The translations under genes and the position numbers were made by a program. This document shows, piece by piece, positions 10,433 through 21,119 of a stretch of 64,000 nucleotides of DNA; position 1 is the first letter of the stretch, and each line of letters begins with the position of its first letter. This stretch comes from Erinaceus europaeus (taxonomy: Eukaryota; Chordata; Mammalia; Eulipotyphla; Erinaceidae), in contig NC_080177.1 in assembly GCF_950295315.1 (NCBI RefSeq), positions 76,333,786 to 76,397,785 on the forward strand, in the 5' to 3' direction. The notes beneath the pieces were generated by a model that saw nothing but the letters and a program-made list of their open reading frames with translations, had not been told where the DNA came from and did no database searches.

Positions 10433-10764
10433 TTTAAAGAAAGTGTTGACCAGAAGTTTTTAAAAATGCAGGCAGGAGAGAAAAAAATCAGTCTAGCAGA
10501 CTATGTTATTCAGAAGCAAAAGAAATGTCAAGAACTGCAAGTTTTCACAAATTTCAGAACTGAAGATGATAGAATTTAAAGAGTAAGGCATCTGGAAAGG
10601 ACAAAGGCAGTAGTCCAGAAGCAGACCTACCCCAGTGGTGATCAGATTGCAGACATAGTTAGGAGAGTGAGGTCTGGAAACTGAAGGCAGATACAACTGA
10701 CAACAGAAAAGTCCAGGCTAGGATACTGATGACAAGTTTCCCTCCAAGAAAATGAATTTATTAT
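10433..10764. other. No feature recognised
   Basis: Unassigned; weak A-rich sequence without clear repeat or exon. Confidence 0.4.
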
Positions 10765-10782
10765 TGTTGTTGCTCTTTATTT

Positions 10783-10981
10783 GTTTTTAATTTTTTGTAT
10801 TATCTTTATTGGGTAGAGACAGTCAGAAATCAAGAGAGGAGAGGGAGAGAGACAGAGAGACACCTGCAGCCCTGCTTCACCACTCGTGAAGCTTCCCCTG
10901 TGCAGGTGGGTGCCAGGGGCTCAAACCTGGGTCCTTGCGCATTATAATGTGTGCTCAACCAGGTGAGCCACCACCCGGCCC
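10783..10981 (-). mobile_element. SINE-A2, full length with 18-bp TSD
   Basis: Complete element bounded by TGTTGTTGCTCTTTATTT at 10765-10782 and 10982-10999. The perfect long TSD supports L1-dependent insertion. It landed at the edge of a MIR. Confidence 0.92.
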
Positions 10982-11014
10982 TGTTGTTGCTCTTTATTTA
11001 TTATTACTTTTTTG

Positions 11015-11210
11015 TTATGTGCTAGGCACAGCAACTCTATGAAATAGAAACTATTATTACCATCTGTTATTATTATCATCCTCATTTTGCAGTTGAGAAA
11101 ATTAAGACACAGAAAGGTTCACCAACTTGCCAAAGTCACACAGCCAACTAGTAAGCTGAAATTGAAACCCAGGCAGTCTGGTCCCACAGCCTTGCTCCCA
11201 ATAGTATACA
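11015..11210 (+). mobile_element. MIR (ancient tRNA-SINE)
   Basis: MIR core and 3' landmarks: 'TGTGCTAGGCACAG', 'ATCATCCTCATTTTGCAG', 'AAGACACAGAAAGGTTCACCA', 'CTTGCCAAAGTCACACAGC', 'AACCCAGGCAGTCTG'. Confidence 0.85.
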
Positions 11211-12184
11211 ACACAGCTTGTCCTAAGATTACAACAGTTGTCTTTGAAAACAGTAATGCATGCTCAGATCAGCAGCTATTTTTCTTTTGTAGGCAGGGAA
11301 AAAGATGAACAGATATCTATAATGCAAATAGTCTCACTGATTATCAGCAGCATCAATCACTGTATTTATACTGAGTTTCCACGATAGGCCGGTTTGTGAT
11401 ATTCTGAAACAGTTGCTGCTAGAATAACATCTGTAGACTCAGGCTCTCATTTCATCCATAGTCTTTCCCTAAAATTTGCATAAAAGGTTTTTGTTATGAA
11501 AGACAAAACAAAAATGATAGCCTGGTATTCAGCCTGCTGGGTTGGAGAATCTTAAGTTAATTGATTCTATAAAAATCCACAGCTTAGTGGCCAAAGATAA
11601 TTCATCTAAGAAACAACTGAACAATTCACAGTGGAATCAAATGGGGCTGCAAACACGGGAATAACTTGCTGGTAATAGTTTATTTCACATCTTACTTCCA
11701 ACCTGGCCAACCTCAAACTCTTTATTCTGCAAAATCTTGATACATCCTAAGGGAAATATCTAATATGAGACTCATTTCTTAACCCAAACTTTTAAATACC
11801 TTCTAAAATAATGTGGCCACATAAAAGAGTTCTTCCTTGTTCAAACATTCAACTATGTTTTTGTCCATCAGTTTTTCAACACTTAATGAGAATTACAGCA
11901 AAAATTGTGAGTTGACAGGCAGCACAGTATAACTTTTCTAGAACCTGAGTTATTGGTAGAAATAGAATGTCAATATAATGTCAAAATACACTTGATTCAA
12001 TACTCGTAGCAACAAACTTCAGAATGAGTTATGGCTTGTCATAATTTTTTTGTGTTAACAGAGGATGAAGTTACCTGTGTTTAAACTTTATAACCTCCTT
12101 TTATCAGTCTTACCCAGAAAGTCTTAATAGAAAATATCTTTCCTCTTCCCACTTTCATTAAGGAATAATAAGATCAAAATGTTG
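11211..12184. other. About 1 kb without recognised repeat or gene
   Basis: AT-rich unique sequence. I see no open frame with protein-like composition and no clear splice-site-bounded exon. Confidence 0.5.
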
Positions 12185-12290
12185 CAGTAGGCCAGGGGGG
12201 CACAGTTCTCTGCCATAGTGCACGCCTTGCATGTACAAGTGAGACCCTAGGTTTGATCTCTGGTACCACCACAGTAACAGCAGTAGACTA
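12185..12290 (+). mobile_element. SINE-C-like fragment
   Basis: tRNA-like organisation: 'GTAGGCCAGGGGGGCACAG..', 'AGTGCACGCCTTGCATG', 'TAGGTTTGATCTCTGG' (B-box-like). Confidence 0.45.
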
Positions 12291-12304
12291 GGAAATTAGT
12301 TAAG

Positions 12305-12437
12305 GGGGCCAGGCGGTAGCACACCTGGTAGAGTGTATGTTACAAGGTGCAAGGACCCAGGTTCAAGCCTCCAGTCCACACATGCAGGGGGGAAGTTTCA
12401 CGAGTGGTGAAACAATGCTTTAAGTCCATCTCTCTCT
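12305..12437 (+). mobile_element. SINE-A2, 3'-truncated
   Basis: Head 'GGGGCCAGGCGGTAGCACACCTGG' and core present. The body stops after 'CTCTCTCTTGC' with no A-tail. Confidence 0.8.
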
Positions 12438-12534
12438 TGCTAAATTCGTTCCCCGCAAAGGTTCACTGGAAGGCCGTTTAGTTGTGCCCTAAGTTAACAG
12501 GTGAGAGCAGGTTGTTGCTTAAGATCCCTGAATC

Positions 12535-12860
12535 GGGAATCAGGCAGTAGCGCAGCGGGTTAAGCGCACATGGCGCAAAGTGCAAGGGCCGGCGTGCAGG
12601 AGGTCACTTCGCAAGCAGTGAAGCAGGTCTGCAGGTGTCTTTCTCTCCCCCTTTGTCTTCCCCTCCTCTCTCCATTTCTCTCTGTCCTACCCAACAATGA
12701 CAACAATAACAACTACTACAGGCACAACAAGGGCAACAAAATGGGGAATAAGTAGCCCCCAGGAGCAGTGGATTTGTAGTGCAGGCACCGAGGCCCAGCA
12801 ATAACCCTGGAGGCAAAAAAAAAAAAAAAAAAAAAAAAGAAAGAAAGAAAGAAAAGAAAA
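12535..12860 (+). mobile_element. SINE-A1 with internal deletion of the B-box segment
   Basis: The head runs into the core as 'GGGCCGGCGTGCAGGAGGTCACTTCGC', skipping the 'GGATCCCGGTTCGAGCCC..CACCT' part that holds the pol III B box. It keeps the 3' module, a long A-tail and TSD ATCCCTGAATC (12524-12534 and 12861-12871). Confidence 0.88.
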
Positions 12861-12871
12861 ATCCCTGAATC

Positions 12872-13315
12872 ACTTGGTTCTCGGCTGTTCACAGCCCAAG
12901 TTCCATGTCACTGGAGACCCTGCTCTGAAGACACTGCTGTACTCTCACTCTCGCCAGCCCACTGGAGTTGTCAGAGTTGTTGTTGAGTGTGCTGTTACCT
13001 TCTCCAAACCACCCGCCCTGGCTCTGGCTCGCATGAGCCAGCGCTACATCTGGTCCCGAATTTCCTGTGTGCTTTCCTAAAGCTTCTGGCATATTTCTTT
13101 CTTTCTGGCATTTCTGAGATGTCCCTGAGCAGAAGTTTTTCCCATGTTACTGTGATTCTTACAGGATTTTATTCTCAAAACAATCTCCTCCTCTGAGGAT
13201 GTCTGTGCCAGCAGGATAACTAATTCCACTGTCATTCTCTCACGGATGCTACAGATCAGGGATATAGTCCAAGTACCAAATTCAGCCTGCCACCTCATTT
13301 TGTACACAAGTGGTT
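12872..13315. other. No feature recognised
   Basis: Unassigned, somewhat GC-richer at 12900-13080; no convincing exon. Confidence 0.4.
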
Positions 13316-13640
13316 TGTTTTTTTCTTTGCTGGGGAATTAATTAATGGCTTACAGTCGACAGTAAAATACAGTAGTTGGTACATATGTAACATTTCTCAG
13401 TTTTCCACATAAGACTCTAACCCCCCACCTAGATCCTCCTCCACTATCGTGTTCCAGGACCTGAGCCCTCCCCCCTTCACCCCAGAGTCCTTTACTTTGG
13501 TGCCAGACACCAACTCCAGAGTCCAAGCTCTGCTTTGAGTTTCCTTCTGTTCTTATTTCTCAACTCCTGACTATGAGAGAGATCATCCCACCTTCATCCT
13601 TCTCTTTCCCTCATCACCTCTCAATTTCTTTGTCTATCCA
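13316..13640 (-). mobile_element. L1 3' end, old copy
   Basis: On the minus strand: 'GAGTGAGATCATCCC'-type, 'AGTCCTTTACTTTGGTGCCAGACACC' and the terminal 'AATTAATTCCC'-like sequence, as in the young L1 copy at 33143-34024. Confidence 0.75.
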
Positions 13641-13775
13641 AAATAAACAAATAAAATAGATCAGAATCCTAGAAATTTCTAATATGACATTCTAATTATA
13701 AACCTAATTTTATGTAAAATCACTTCAAAAATGCCATCAAGATGGGAGCCCTAGGCTTGGTCCCTGGCCATAGAC

Positions 13776-13788
13776 AGACAGACAGACA

Positions 13789-13824
<36 letters not shown>
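13776..13824. repeat. (CAGA)n(CA)n microsatellite
   Basis: CAGA units followed by about 16 CA units. Confidence 0.95.
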
Positions 13825-13825
<1 letters not shown>

Positions 13826-14099
13826 TCATCAACATGGACTATAATGTATCAACTCAAGAGTTTGAAAGCTTGGAAATGAAGATCAAGAACTATACTCAGA
13901 AAATAAGAGAGCCATAAGAATATCTGAAAGATCAAGGCTGAGACTTCATTTCATTCTTCCAAACAGTTTTGCACAAAAGATATTAAAAGTAAAAATAATA
14001 ATAATAACAATAACCTTGGATAAGCAAAAAATGGAAGTACACAGTCTAAAAGAAGAAGAGAGAGTGAGGTTCAAGTCAAACCTTTTTGTTTTACATGCC

Positions 14100-14420
14100 A
14101 GGGCTTCACGCCTGTACAATTAATTTAAGCCAGAGAGAGGCAAAGGTGGAAAGAGAGACAGGGAGAGATTGAGAGACAGGAAATGAGAGATGCCACAGCA
14201 CCTGCTGTGCAGAGAACTCCCATCTGGTACTAGAGACTCGCACCTGGGTCCTTGCATAAAGCAGTGTGTGTTCCATGTGCAGAGAACTCCCATCTGGTAC
14301 TAGAGACTCGCACCTGGGTCCTTGCATAAAGCAGTGTGTGTTCCATGTGCAGAGAACTCCCATCTGGTACTAGAGACTCGCACCTGGGTCCTTGCATAAA
14401 GCAGTGTGTGTTCCATCAAG
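14100..14420 (-). mobile_element. tRNA-SINE-like element containing a triplicated 70-bp segment
   Basis: The left part has 'GAGAGACAGGAAATGAGAG' and 'AGCACCTGCTGTG', typical of a SINE body on the minus strand. The head region (ACTCGCACCTGGGTCCTTGC) is triplicated. Confidence 0.55.
14208..14417. repeat. 70-bp tandem triplication
   Basis: The word CATCTGGTACTAGAGACTCG starts at 14221, 14291 and 14361, a period of 70 bp. The three units look identical by eye, so the expansion is young. Confidence 0.95.
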
Positions 14421-14448
14421 CTATCTTGTAGTCCTCAAACTTTTCGTT

Positions 14449-14730
14449 TTTCAATATTTACTTATTTACTTACTTATTTCCTTTTGTTGCCCTTGTTGTA
14501 ATTATTGTTGTTGTTATTGATGTCATCGTTGTTGGATAGGACAGAGACAAATGGAGAAGGGAGGAGAAGACAGAGAGGGGGAGAGAAAGACAGACACCTG
14601 CAGACCTGCTTCACCGCCTGTGAAGTGACCCCCTACAGGTGGGGAACCAGAAGCTCAAACCGGGATCCTTATGCCGGTCCTTGCGCTTTGTGCCACGTGC
14701 CCTTGACCTGCTTCGCTACCACCGGACTCC
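14449..14730 (-). mobile_element. SINE-A1, short form without 3' module
   Basis: Ends in 'TTTTGTTGCCCTTGTTG' at the left (antisense) with no CCTCCAGG module. Imperfect 16-bp TSD AGTCC(T/C)(C/T)..AACTTTTC on both sides. Confidence 0.85.
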
Positions 14731-14849
14731 CAGTCCCCGAACTTTTCAATTATAAGTATTTCCAATTCTCCCTTGGTCATTACAGAAGAAATGGAATTTG
14801 TTCGAAAAGAATAGGAAAAGATAATGAGAGAAAAAAAAAAAAAAAAGGA

Positions 14850-15654
14850 AGAGGGAACTAGACAGATAAGATAAAAGCTCTAATGAAAATTAGTCCTAAC
14901 ATCTGGGAAAATTTAGTTGACCTTTATGGGAGCAAAGACTGAGACTAATTACTGTATTTTTCAACTCTGGCTTTACATAAAGTGTGGGTCTAGAGAGGAG
15001 AATAAATGTTTGCCTTTAATGAAATAACTTTTAGGTAATCCTGCATTGTTGTCTTTCAGACAGGTTGAAACATTTTTCCCATTACTAACATTTTCACCAG
15101 TACCTGACATTTTCATCAATCACCACCATCCTTACTAATGTGAAGTCTAATACTAGTGCTAAAATAATTTACATTTTTATTAAAATGTTTACTTTCCCAG
15201 GTAATTATTTTTCCCAGAGAATTGCTTTTATCCCAACAGTATCTATTACAGTCTGAAGTCTTTACATGATAGCTTAATACCTACAGATCCCAGAGTCTCA
15301 CCCTCCCTCAGTCAACAGTGGAAGTATCTGATTGCTAGAATGCCTACTGATTAAATTAGCTATACAAACATAATAGCCAAAATAATAATAATAACTCTAA
15401 ATAGATGGGAGCTTTTACCCTAATCATATGATGAGCTATACCTATCCTGATTTTCTACTGAATCTAGAGGGGAACAAAAAAAAAAAAGGACCAAGCACAT
15501 TAAAAAAAAATTAATGTTTATAAAATATATCATTTGACTATCTGCTCTCAAAAATATAATGTCAAAGCAAGGAAATTTTTCAAAATGAGCATGATTTTGT
15601 AATTTGAGGACTAGCTTCGGAAATCTAGTTGCTTGTATGCAAAAATTAATTTAC
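14850..15654. other. No gene or clear repeat
   Basis: AT-rich unique sequence. Short A-runs at about 15477-15487 and 15502-15510. Confidence 0.45.
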
Positions 15655-15800
15655 TGGGCAGAGGAAATAGCATAATGATTATGCAAAGAGACTCTCATGG
15701 CTGAGGCTCCAAAGTCCCAGGGTCAATCCCTCGCTCCACCATAAGCCAGAATTGAGCAGTTAGTTCTCTGTTAAAAAGAAAAGAAAAGAAACAAAAGGAA
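15655..15800 (+). mobile_element. SINE-B
   Basis: 'GGAAATAGCATAATGATTATGCAAAG', 'GGCTGAGGCTCCAAAGTCCC', 'CATAAGCCAGAATTGAGCAG' and an AAAAG-rich tail. Confidence 0.85.
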
Positions 15801-16414
15801 GAGCAAAATAAATTAACTTGCAATATAAAATTCAAGATTATAACTCAACTGCCTGGACTTGCCCATCACAATCACCAGAAATGTTCACACATTTTACCGG
15901 AAATTCCTCCAAATCTATAAGCAACTGTATAAAAATTGTAAATGCCACTGTCCATTAAATGAAATTCTCTAAGGAAGTCCACACACTGGAGGCAGTGACT
16001 CACCCGTTTATGATTATTGAAAGGTTATACATGAATAAATACCGTCAATATTAATAGTCACCTCAGCTCATTAGGTTGAAAAGAACTATGATGATAACAC
16101 CAATGTCATTACTATATCACTTACCCCATCTGTATTAACTTCTTTTATGTATGCCTCATTACTTTTTCCCCCCAATTAATCTCTGAGAGGGGGCATCACC
16201 TACTTAATTCTATGAAACAAATAGGTCACAAATAAATGAAAGTCAAAGGCTTATAATGGGAACAAGAATGCTAATGTTAACTTTTACTTGGTTAAAAAAA
16301 GAAAGAAAAGAAAAGAAAAAGAATATAACTTTTACCTGAAAAGAAACTTTTCCTTGAGTGTAATATGTTTGAATTATGTAGAACTTTTGTCCCTTCGAGT
16401 TCAGAACTCCTCAT
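15801..16414. other. No gene or clear repeat
   Basis: AT-rich sequence. An AAAGA-rich patch lies at about 16295-16325. Confidence 0.45.
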
Positions 16415-16419
16415 TACCC

Positions 16420-16465
16420 AGAGAGAGAGAGAGAGAGACAGAGAGACAGAGACAGAGACAGAGAA
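16420..16465. repeat. (GA)n/(GACA)n microsatellite
   Basis: GAGAGA repeats followed by CAGAGA units. Confidence 0.9.
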
Positions 16466-16664
16466 ATGACTGAACTAGAACTAGAGAATAATAAGCTGAT
16501 CTATTGGAAAGGAAACACTGGCACATTGGGTTTAATCAAAGGATTATAAGATGACAAGATCAGATCTTTCAGACAAGAAAAATGTCTTGTTTGAAATTAA
16601 ACAGCAAACTAAAATCACACAAAGAATTCCATTGTAACTAGGTAATTTTTTAAGTACTCATTGC

Positions 16665-16815
16665 TTCACTCAGCAAATACTGGCTCACCAAACATTCACT
16701 GAACCCTACTAATATTACATATTACTATATACTCCACACTGTTCCAAGCCCTGGAGTACATAGATAAGAGGACATAGTCTCTGTCCTCATGGTGCTTTGA
16801 ATCTATGGGGGAAAA
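16665..16815 (+). mobile_element. Ancient L2-like relic
   Basis: 'ATTCACTGAACCCTACTAATAT', 'CACTGTTCCAAGCCCTGGAG', 'TCTCTGTCCTCATGGTGCTT' follow the L2 3' consensus order. Confidence 0.6.
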
Positions 16816-16899
16816 AATTAGTTGACAGATGTTGTAATACGGAAGAAGGACTAGAATAAAGGAATATATTCCCAGATAGCCTCTAGTTATCGCTATCCA

Positions 16900-17084
16900 T
16901 TATGAAAAGCACCGTTGTTTACTCAAGCTGCTGTCACACAATATGACAGTCTAGGTACCTTACAAGCAAGAGAATTCATTGCTCATAACTTTTGAGACTA
17001 GGGGTTTGAGCTGGCAAGGTTGGATGAAGACCCTGTTCTGAGCTGCAGATTTTTCCCTCTATCCTAACAAAGTCGAAGGGTCAG
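16900..17084 (+). mobile_element. Ancient repeat, family uncertain
   Basis: 'CTGCTGTCACACAATATGACAGTC' and 'TTGCTCATAACTTTTGAGACTAGG' resemble a common ancient mammalian repeat ('GCTGCCATAACAAAATACCATAGACTGGG'). A possible other end, 'CTAATCACCTCCCAGGCTT', lies at about 19300-19320, with L1 and SINEs between. Confidence 0.35.
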
Positions 17085-17270
17085 GGAAATTCCTGTCTTG
17101 TGATCCAGCAACACCACTCTTGGGTATTTATTCAAAAGACATGCAAACACGAATTTCGAGGTATATTTGAGATCACTGTACTCATAGCTGCATTAATCAT
17201 AATAGCCAAAGAGTGGAAGCGGCTAAAATTCCCATCAGATTACAAGACTTAAAAAGTTACAGGATAAAGG
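17085..17270 (+). mobile_element. L1 ORF2 3' fragment, left part
   Basis: 'GATCCAGCAACACCACTCTTGG', 'TTCAAAAGACATGCAAAC', 'CATAGCTGCATTAATCATAATAGCCAAAG': L1 ORF2 C-terminal landmarks with stops. The 3' end follows the SINE-B at 17393-17490. Confidence 0.75.
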
Positions 17271-17392
17271 GCTGGGGAGACAGCATAATGGTTATGCAAA
17301 AAGAATCTTCTGCCTGAGACACCAAGTTCCCAGGCTCAATACCCATCACCACCATAAGCCAGGCCTGAGGAAATACTCTGGTTTAAGGGGGG
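17271..17392 (+). mobile_element. SINE-B inside L1
   Basis: 'GGGGAGACAGCATAATGGTTATGC', 'CCTGAGACACCAAG', 'CATAAGCCAGGCCTGAGG'. Confidence 0.85.
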
Positions 17393-17490
17393 AATAATAT
17401 GAGGGGTGGGGGAGGTGCAATATGGAACTATACCTTGTAACCTTACTATCCTGTAACACACTACTAGTCACAAATTAAAAATGACTTGAT
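17393..17490 (+). mobile_element. L1 3' end, right part
   Basis: 'GGAACTATACCTTGTAACC..' ending 'AGTCACAAATTAAAAA', matching the old L1 3' terminus near 37800. Confidence 0.65.
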
Positions 17491-17811
17491 AAATAAATCT
17501 AAAAAGAGCCCTTCTTGTTCAGCCTTTAGTTTCACGAAACACTTTGGTCTGTACTTCTTTGTTTTCAGTTTGGGTTTTTCTCAAAGTCTCTACTATTTTC
17601 AGATGTGGTTTCTTTGTTATTGTTGGTGATTCCTACTATTAAGCTCTTGAGTTCTATGAATACCATGTGAACTACTGTTGTATCCATTTCTTCAGGGGGC
17701 TTGCCAATTTCTGATAGGCTTGGGACTTTTTGAGCACTTGACCCCTTGGTGAAAATGATGAGGAAGGTGTGGAAGATTTCTTTTGTTTCCCCATTAAAAC
17801 TGCTGTATTTT
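17491..17811. other. No gene seen; possible degraded L1
   Basis: T-rich sequence of the sort seen in antisense L1, but nothing diagnostic. Confidence 0.35.
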
Positions 17812-18139
17812 AGTGACTGGGCAGTAGCTCAGCGGGTTAAGTGCACATGGTGTGAAGTGCAAGGACCAGCATATGGATCCCAGTTGGAGGCCCCCACCCT
17901 CCACACCTGCAGGGGAGTCGCTTCACAGCCGGTGAAGCAAGTCTGCAGGTGTCTATCTTTCTCTCCCCCTCTGTCTTCCCATCCTCTCTCAATTTTTCTC
18001 TGTCCTACCCAAAAACAACAACAGCAATGACAATAAAAGCAAAAACAACAACAACCACAAAATGGGGAAAATGGCCTCCAGGAGCAGTGGATTCATAGTG
18101 CAGACATCGAGCCCCAGTGATAACCCTGGAGGCCAAAAA

Positions 18140-18187
<48 letters not shown>

Positions 18188-18190
18188 GAA
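17812..18190 (+). mobile_element. SINE-A1 with 3' module and (AAAG)n tail
   Basis: Full element; 3' module 'GGCCTCCAGGAGCAGTGG..ATAACCCTGGAGGCC', then about 12 AAAG units at 18137-18186. Confidence 0.92.
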
Positions 18191-18324
18191 AAACTTGCTG
18201 AATTTCAACTGACTTTAGTAAGTGCCTTAACTCAGTTGTGCCTCAGTAAGTACCAGCTGTTAGGAGTGAAGTTCCACCTGCTACAAAGTCACTAATTATC
18301 AGAGAAAAGAAAAAGAAAAAAAAA

Positions 18325-18612
18325 AGACAACAATATCATGTCACTTTACACCTGTGACAATGCCATACATTAGAAAGGGCAGAAATGTAAATTGCTCCAA
18401 TCCCTGTAGAAAACAGTCTAAAGAGATTTCTCAAAACAAGAAAAAAATGAATGGGCCCTATGATCCAGCAATTTCTCTTCTGGGGATTTACTCAAAGAAA
18501 GTAAAAATACCTGTCCAAATACATTTGTGTGCACCTCTGTTCATAGCAGCACAAAGTGTAATAGCCCAAAGTTAGAAACAACCCAGATATGTGGCTAAGA
18601 AAGTTACGGTGT
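18325..18612 (+). pseudogene. L1 ORF2 C-terminal fragment, left part
   Basis: Encodes VTMPYIRKGRN and, after degeneration, YDPAISLLGIYSKK and LCAPLFIAAQSVIAQS, matching ORF2p C-terminal '[13 protein letters not shown]' and 'CTPMFIAAL..IAKTW'. Inactivated; interrupted by a SINE-B. Confidence 0.85.
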
Positions 18613-18777
18613 ATGGGGTGGGGGAGATAGCATGGTGGTTATGCGAAGAGATTCTCATCCTTGAGGCTCCACAGTCCCAGGTTCCCAGGTTCAATCCCCT
18701 GCACCAACATAAGCCAGAGTTGAGTAATGCTCTGGTAAAATAAAATAAAATAAAATAAAATAAAATAACATTAAATA
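18613..18777 (+). mobile_element. SINE-B with (TAAAA)n tail
   Basis: 'GGGGGAGATAGCATGGTGGTTATGCG', 'CATAAGCCAGAGTTGAG', then TAAAA repeats at about 18737-18770. Confidence 0.9.
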
Positions 18778-19035
18778 AACAAAAGTTACAGTGTGTATAT
18801 ACAGAATGGAATGTTACTTAGCTATGTAAAATGATGAAATCATCTCTTTGAGATGGATCTCAAAGGGATCATGTTAATTAAGATAAGCCAAAAGGACAAG
18901 GAGGAATACTGGATGAAAAAACAAGGAAAGAAAAGGAAAGGAAAGCATAAGGTAGAACTTGGACTGGGTGTGGTGTATCACACCAAAGCAAAGGACTCTG
19001 GGAGATGAGAGGAGGAGAGCAAGGGAAAAAGATAT
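18778..19035 (+). mobile_element. L1 3' region, right part
   Basis: 'GTGTATATACAGAATGGAATGTTACTTAGC' corresponds to L1 'YIHTMEYYSA', followed by 3' UTR with 'CACCAAAGCAAAGGACTCTGGG'. Confidence 0.8.
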
Positions 19036-19039
19036 TGGT

Positions 19040-19170
19040 TGGGGGGGATGGGTAGATAGCATAATGGTTATGCAAATAGACTGTCATGCCTGAGGCTCCA
19101 AAGTCCCAGGTTCAACCTCCCACACCACCGTAAGCCAGTGCACTGAACAGTGCTTTGGCTTTAGAGAGGA
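19040..19170 (+). mobile_element. SINE-B
   Basis: 'GATAGCATAATGGTTATGCAAATAG', 'GCCTGAGGCTCCAAAGTCCC', 'CCGTAAGCCAGTGCACTGAACAG'. Confidence 0.85.
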
Positions 19171-19684
19171 GCCTGCATGAGTAGTGGAAGTGGTGTGGAG
19201 ATACCCATCATAGGAAGTTAAGATGTAGTACCCATGTCACGACCACTGTCCAGTAAGTGACTACTCCCCCAATAATCCAGTTTGTGAGCATTCTGCCTTG
19301 TCAATCTAATCACCTCCCAGGCTTAGTGCCCAGTAATACCATCACTTCCAAAGGGTTAGAATCTCAACATCTTCATTTGGGTGGCACAGAAGCATGCTGA
19401 CCTGCAGTAGACATGTCTCAGTCTCTTCTAACAACTTCTAGAACGTTTCTTAAAACCTCTATGGGGTCACAATCTATCTCATTTTGAAAGTGAGAAAAGC
19501 AAAACGGCAGCCTGTGTTGGGGACATTTTTTTTACTTTTCTACTATTAATATCACTGATGTCTTATAATCTGATGGAAAAAAGCATTGAGCTGATGAGCA
19601 AAATCTGACCAAAAAATAGTCTTGATAACCAAACTCTAACTTCTTGAGCAATTATCCTATTTCTATATCTTAAAGAGAAAAGGG
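19171..19684. other. No gene; possible ancient-repeat remnant
   Basis: 19285-19385 may be the far end of the ancient repeat noted at 16900-17084. The remainder is unassigned. Confidence 0.35.
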
Positions 19685-20000
19685 GGGGCAGGCGGTAGCA
19701 CAGTGGGTCAAGTGCACGTGGTGCAAAGCACATCAACCAGTGTAATGATCCGGGTTCCAGCTTCCGGCTCTCCACCTGCAGGGGGTTCACTTCACAGGCG
19801 GTGAAGCAGGTCTGCAGGTGTCTGTCTTTCTCTCCTCCTCTCTGTCTTCCCCTCCTCTCTCCATTTCTCTCTGTCCTATCCAGCAACAATGACAGTGATA
19901 ATAACAATAAACAACAAGGGCAACAAAAGGGGAAAAATAGCCTCCAGGAGCCATGGATTCATAGTGCAGGCACCGAGCCCAGCAATAACCCTGGAGGAAA

Positions 20001-20041
<41 letters not shown>
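19685..20041 (+). mobile_element. SINE-A1 with 3' module and (GA)n tail
   Basis: Head 'GGGCAGGCGGTAGCACAGTGGG', CTGCAGG core, 'CAACAAGGGCAACAAAAGGGG', module 'CCTCCAGGAGC..ACCCTGGAGG', A-run, then about 20 GA units at 20010-20041. Confidence 0.92.
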
Positions 20042-20043
<2 letters not shown>

Positions 20044-20456
20044 CGAGAACAAAGTTTATCCTCATTCTAGTCTAGTTGAGGTATAATACCCTGGAGGTTA
20101 GAATGAGCAAGTGGACAGATAAAGGAGCAATGAGTAAATATTAACCTAAACTAGCTGAATCTATAAAAAACAGAGTAACATGATGATTAGCAGGAGGTGG
20201 GGTGGAGGTCAGGGGGTAAGAGTGTTTAAGGTAAAAATTACTTAGTATAATGAGCATGGACAGCAGTGTTCCAAGTACATAATATGGTACTACTACATTA
20301 GCATATTGAAATGCTGCAGTGAGAATGTATCAAAGTAATACACTGCACATCTTACATTGACCTAGTAGTACATCAAAATTATTCAATAACAAAAGGTCTA
20401 AATCTTGATCATAGAGACATTAAATATCTCCTATTCAGACTACTTCTAATCATTTC
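20042..20456. other. No feature recognised
   Basis: AT-rich unique sequence. Confidence 0.4.
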
Positions 20457-20472
20457 TTCACTACCATTTTCT

Positions 20473-20826
20473 TTTTTTTTTTTTTTCCTCCTCCAGGGTT
20501 ATTGCTGGGCTCGGTGCCTGCACCATGAATCCACCGCTCCTGGAGGCCATTTTTTCCCCCTTTTGTTGCCCTTGTTGTAGCTTCGTTGTGGTTATTATTA
20601 TTGCCCTTGTTGACGCAATTCGTTGTTGGATAGGACAGAGAGAAATGGAGAGAGGAGGGGAAGACAGAGAGAGGGAGAGAAAGACAGACACCTGCAGACC
20701 TGCTTCACCGCCTGTGAAGCGACTCCCCTGCAGGTGGGGAGCCGGGGACTCGAACCGGGATCCTTACGCCGGTCCCTGTGCTTTGCGCCACATGCGCTTA
20801 ACCCACTGCGCCACCGCCCGACCCCT
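20473..20826 (-). mobile_element. SINE-A1, full length with 16-bp TSD
   Basis: Minus strand; poly-T, 3' module, body, core and intact head ending 'CCACCGCCCGACCCC'. TSD TTCACTACCATTTTCT at 20457-20472 and 20827-20842. One of the least diverged copies here. Confidence 0.95.
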
Positions 20827-21119
20827 TTCACTACCATTTTCTAAATATGAAGATTAGGTCCGGGAGAAATAGATTACATAACAGAACTAACGGTTACCCT
20901 CAAATGCTTTCATGCTGTGGAGAGAAAGGAGCATATTGGCTGACGCTCAGGTTTCAGGAAACTCATCATTCGCGTTGAACAGAAGATGGGCCTCTCTGTG
21001 CCATCAAGTCAACTAGTTGTTTTGCAATTTGCTCAAGTTCCTGGTGGGGATAAAGTCAAGTGCTCAATTTAGTCAAAACATACAAATTAACTAAGAAAAT
21101 TCTTTTAAAAAAATATTGG

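Noticed and set aside
14208..14417. Possible CRISPR array
   Set aside because: The units are directly adjacent 70-bp copies with no unique spacers, in a mammalian context; this is tandem duplication.
20720..20826. tRNA genes (A-box and B-box-like motifs at many loci)
   Set aside because: Each is the head of a SINE followed by SINE core and tail. None folds into an intact tRNA by eye.
20598..20857. Recurrent open frames with residues like [35 protein letters not shown] at many positions
   Set aside because: They are translations of the antisense strand of SINE-A1, and they recur wherever the SINE does. They are not a protein family.
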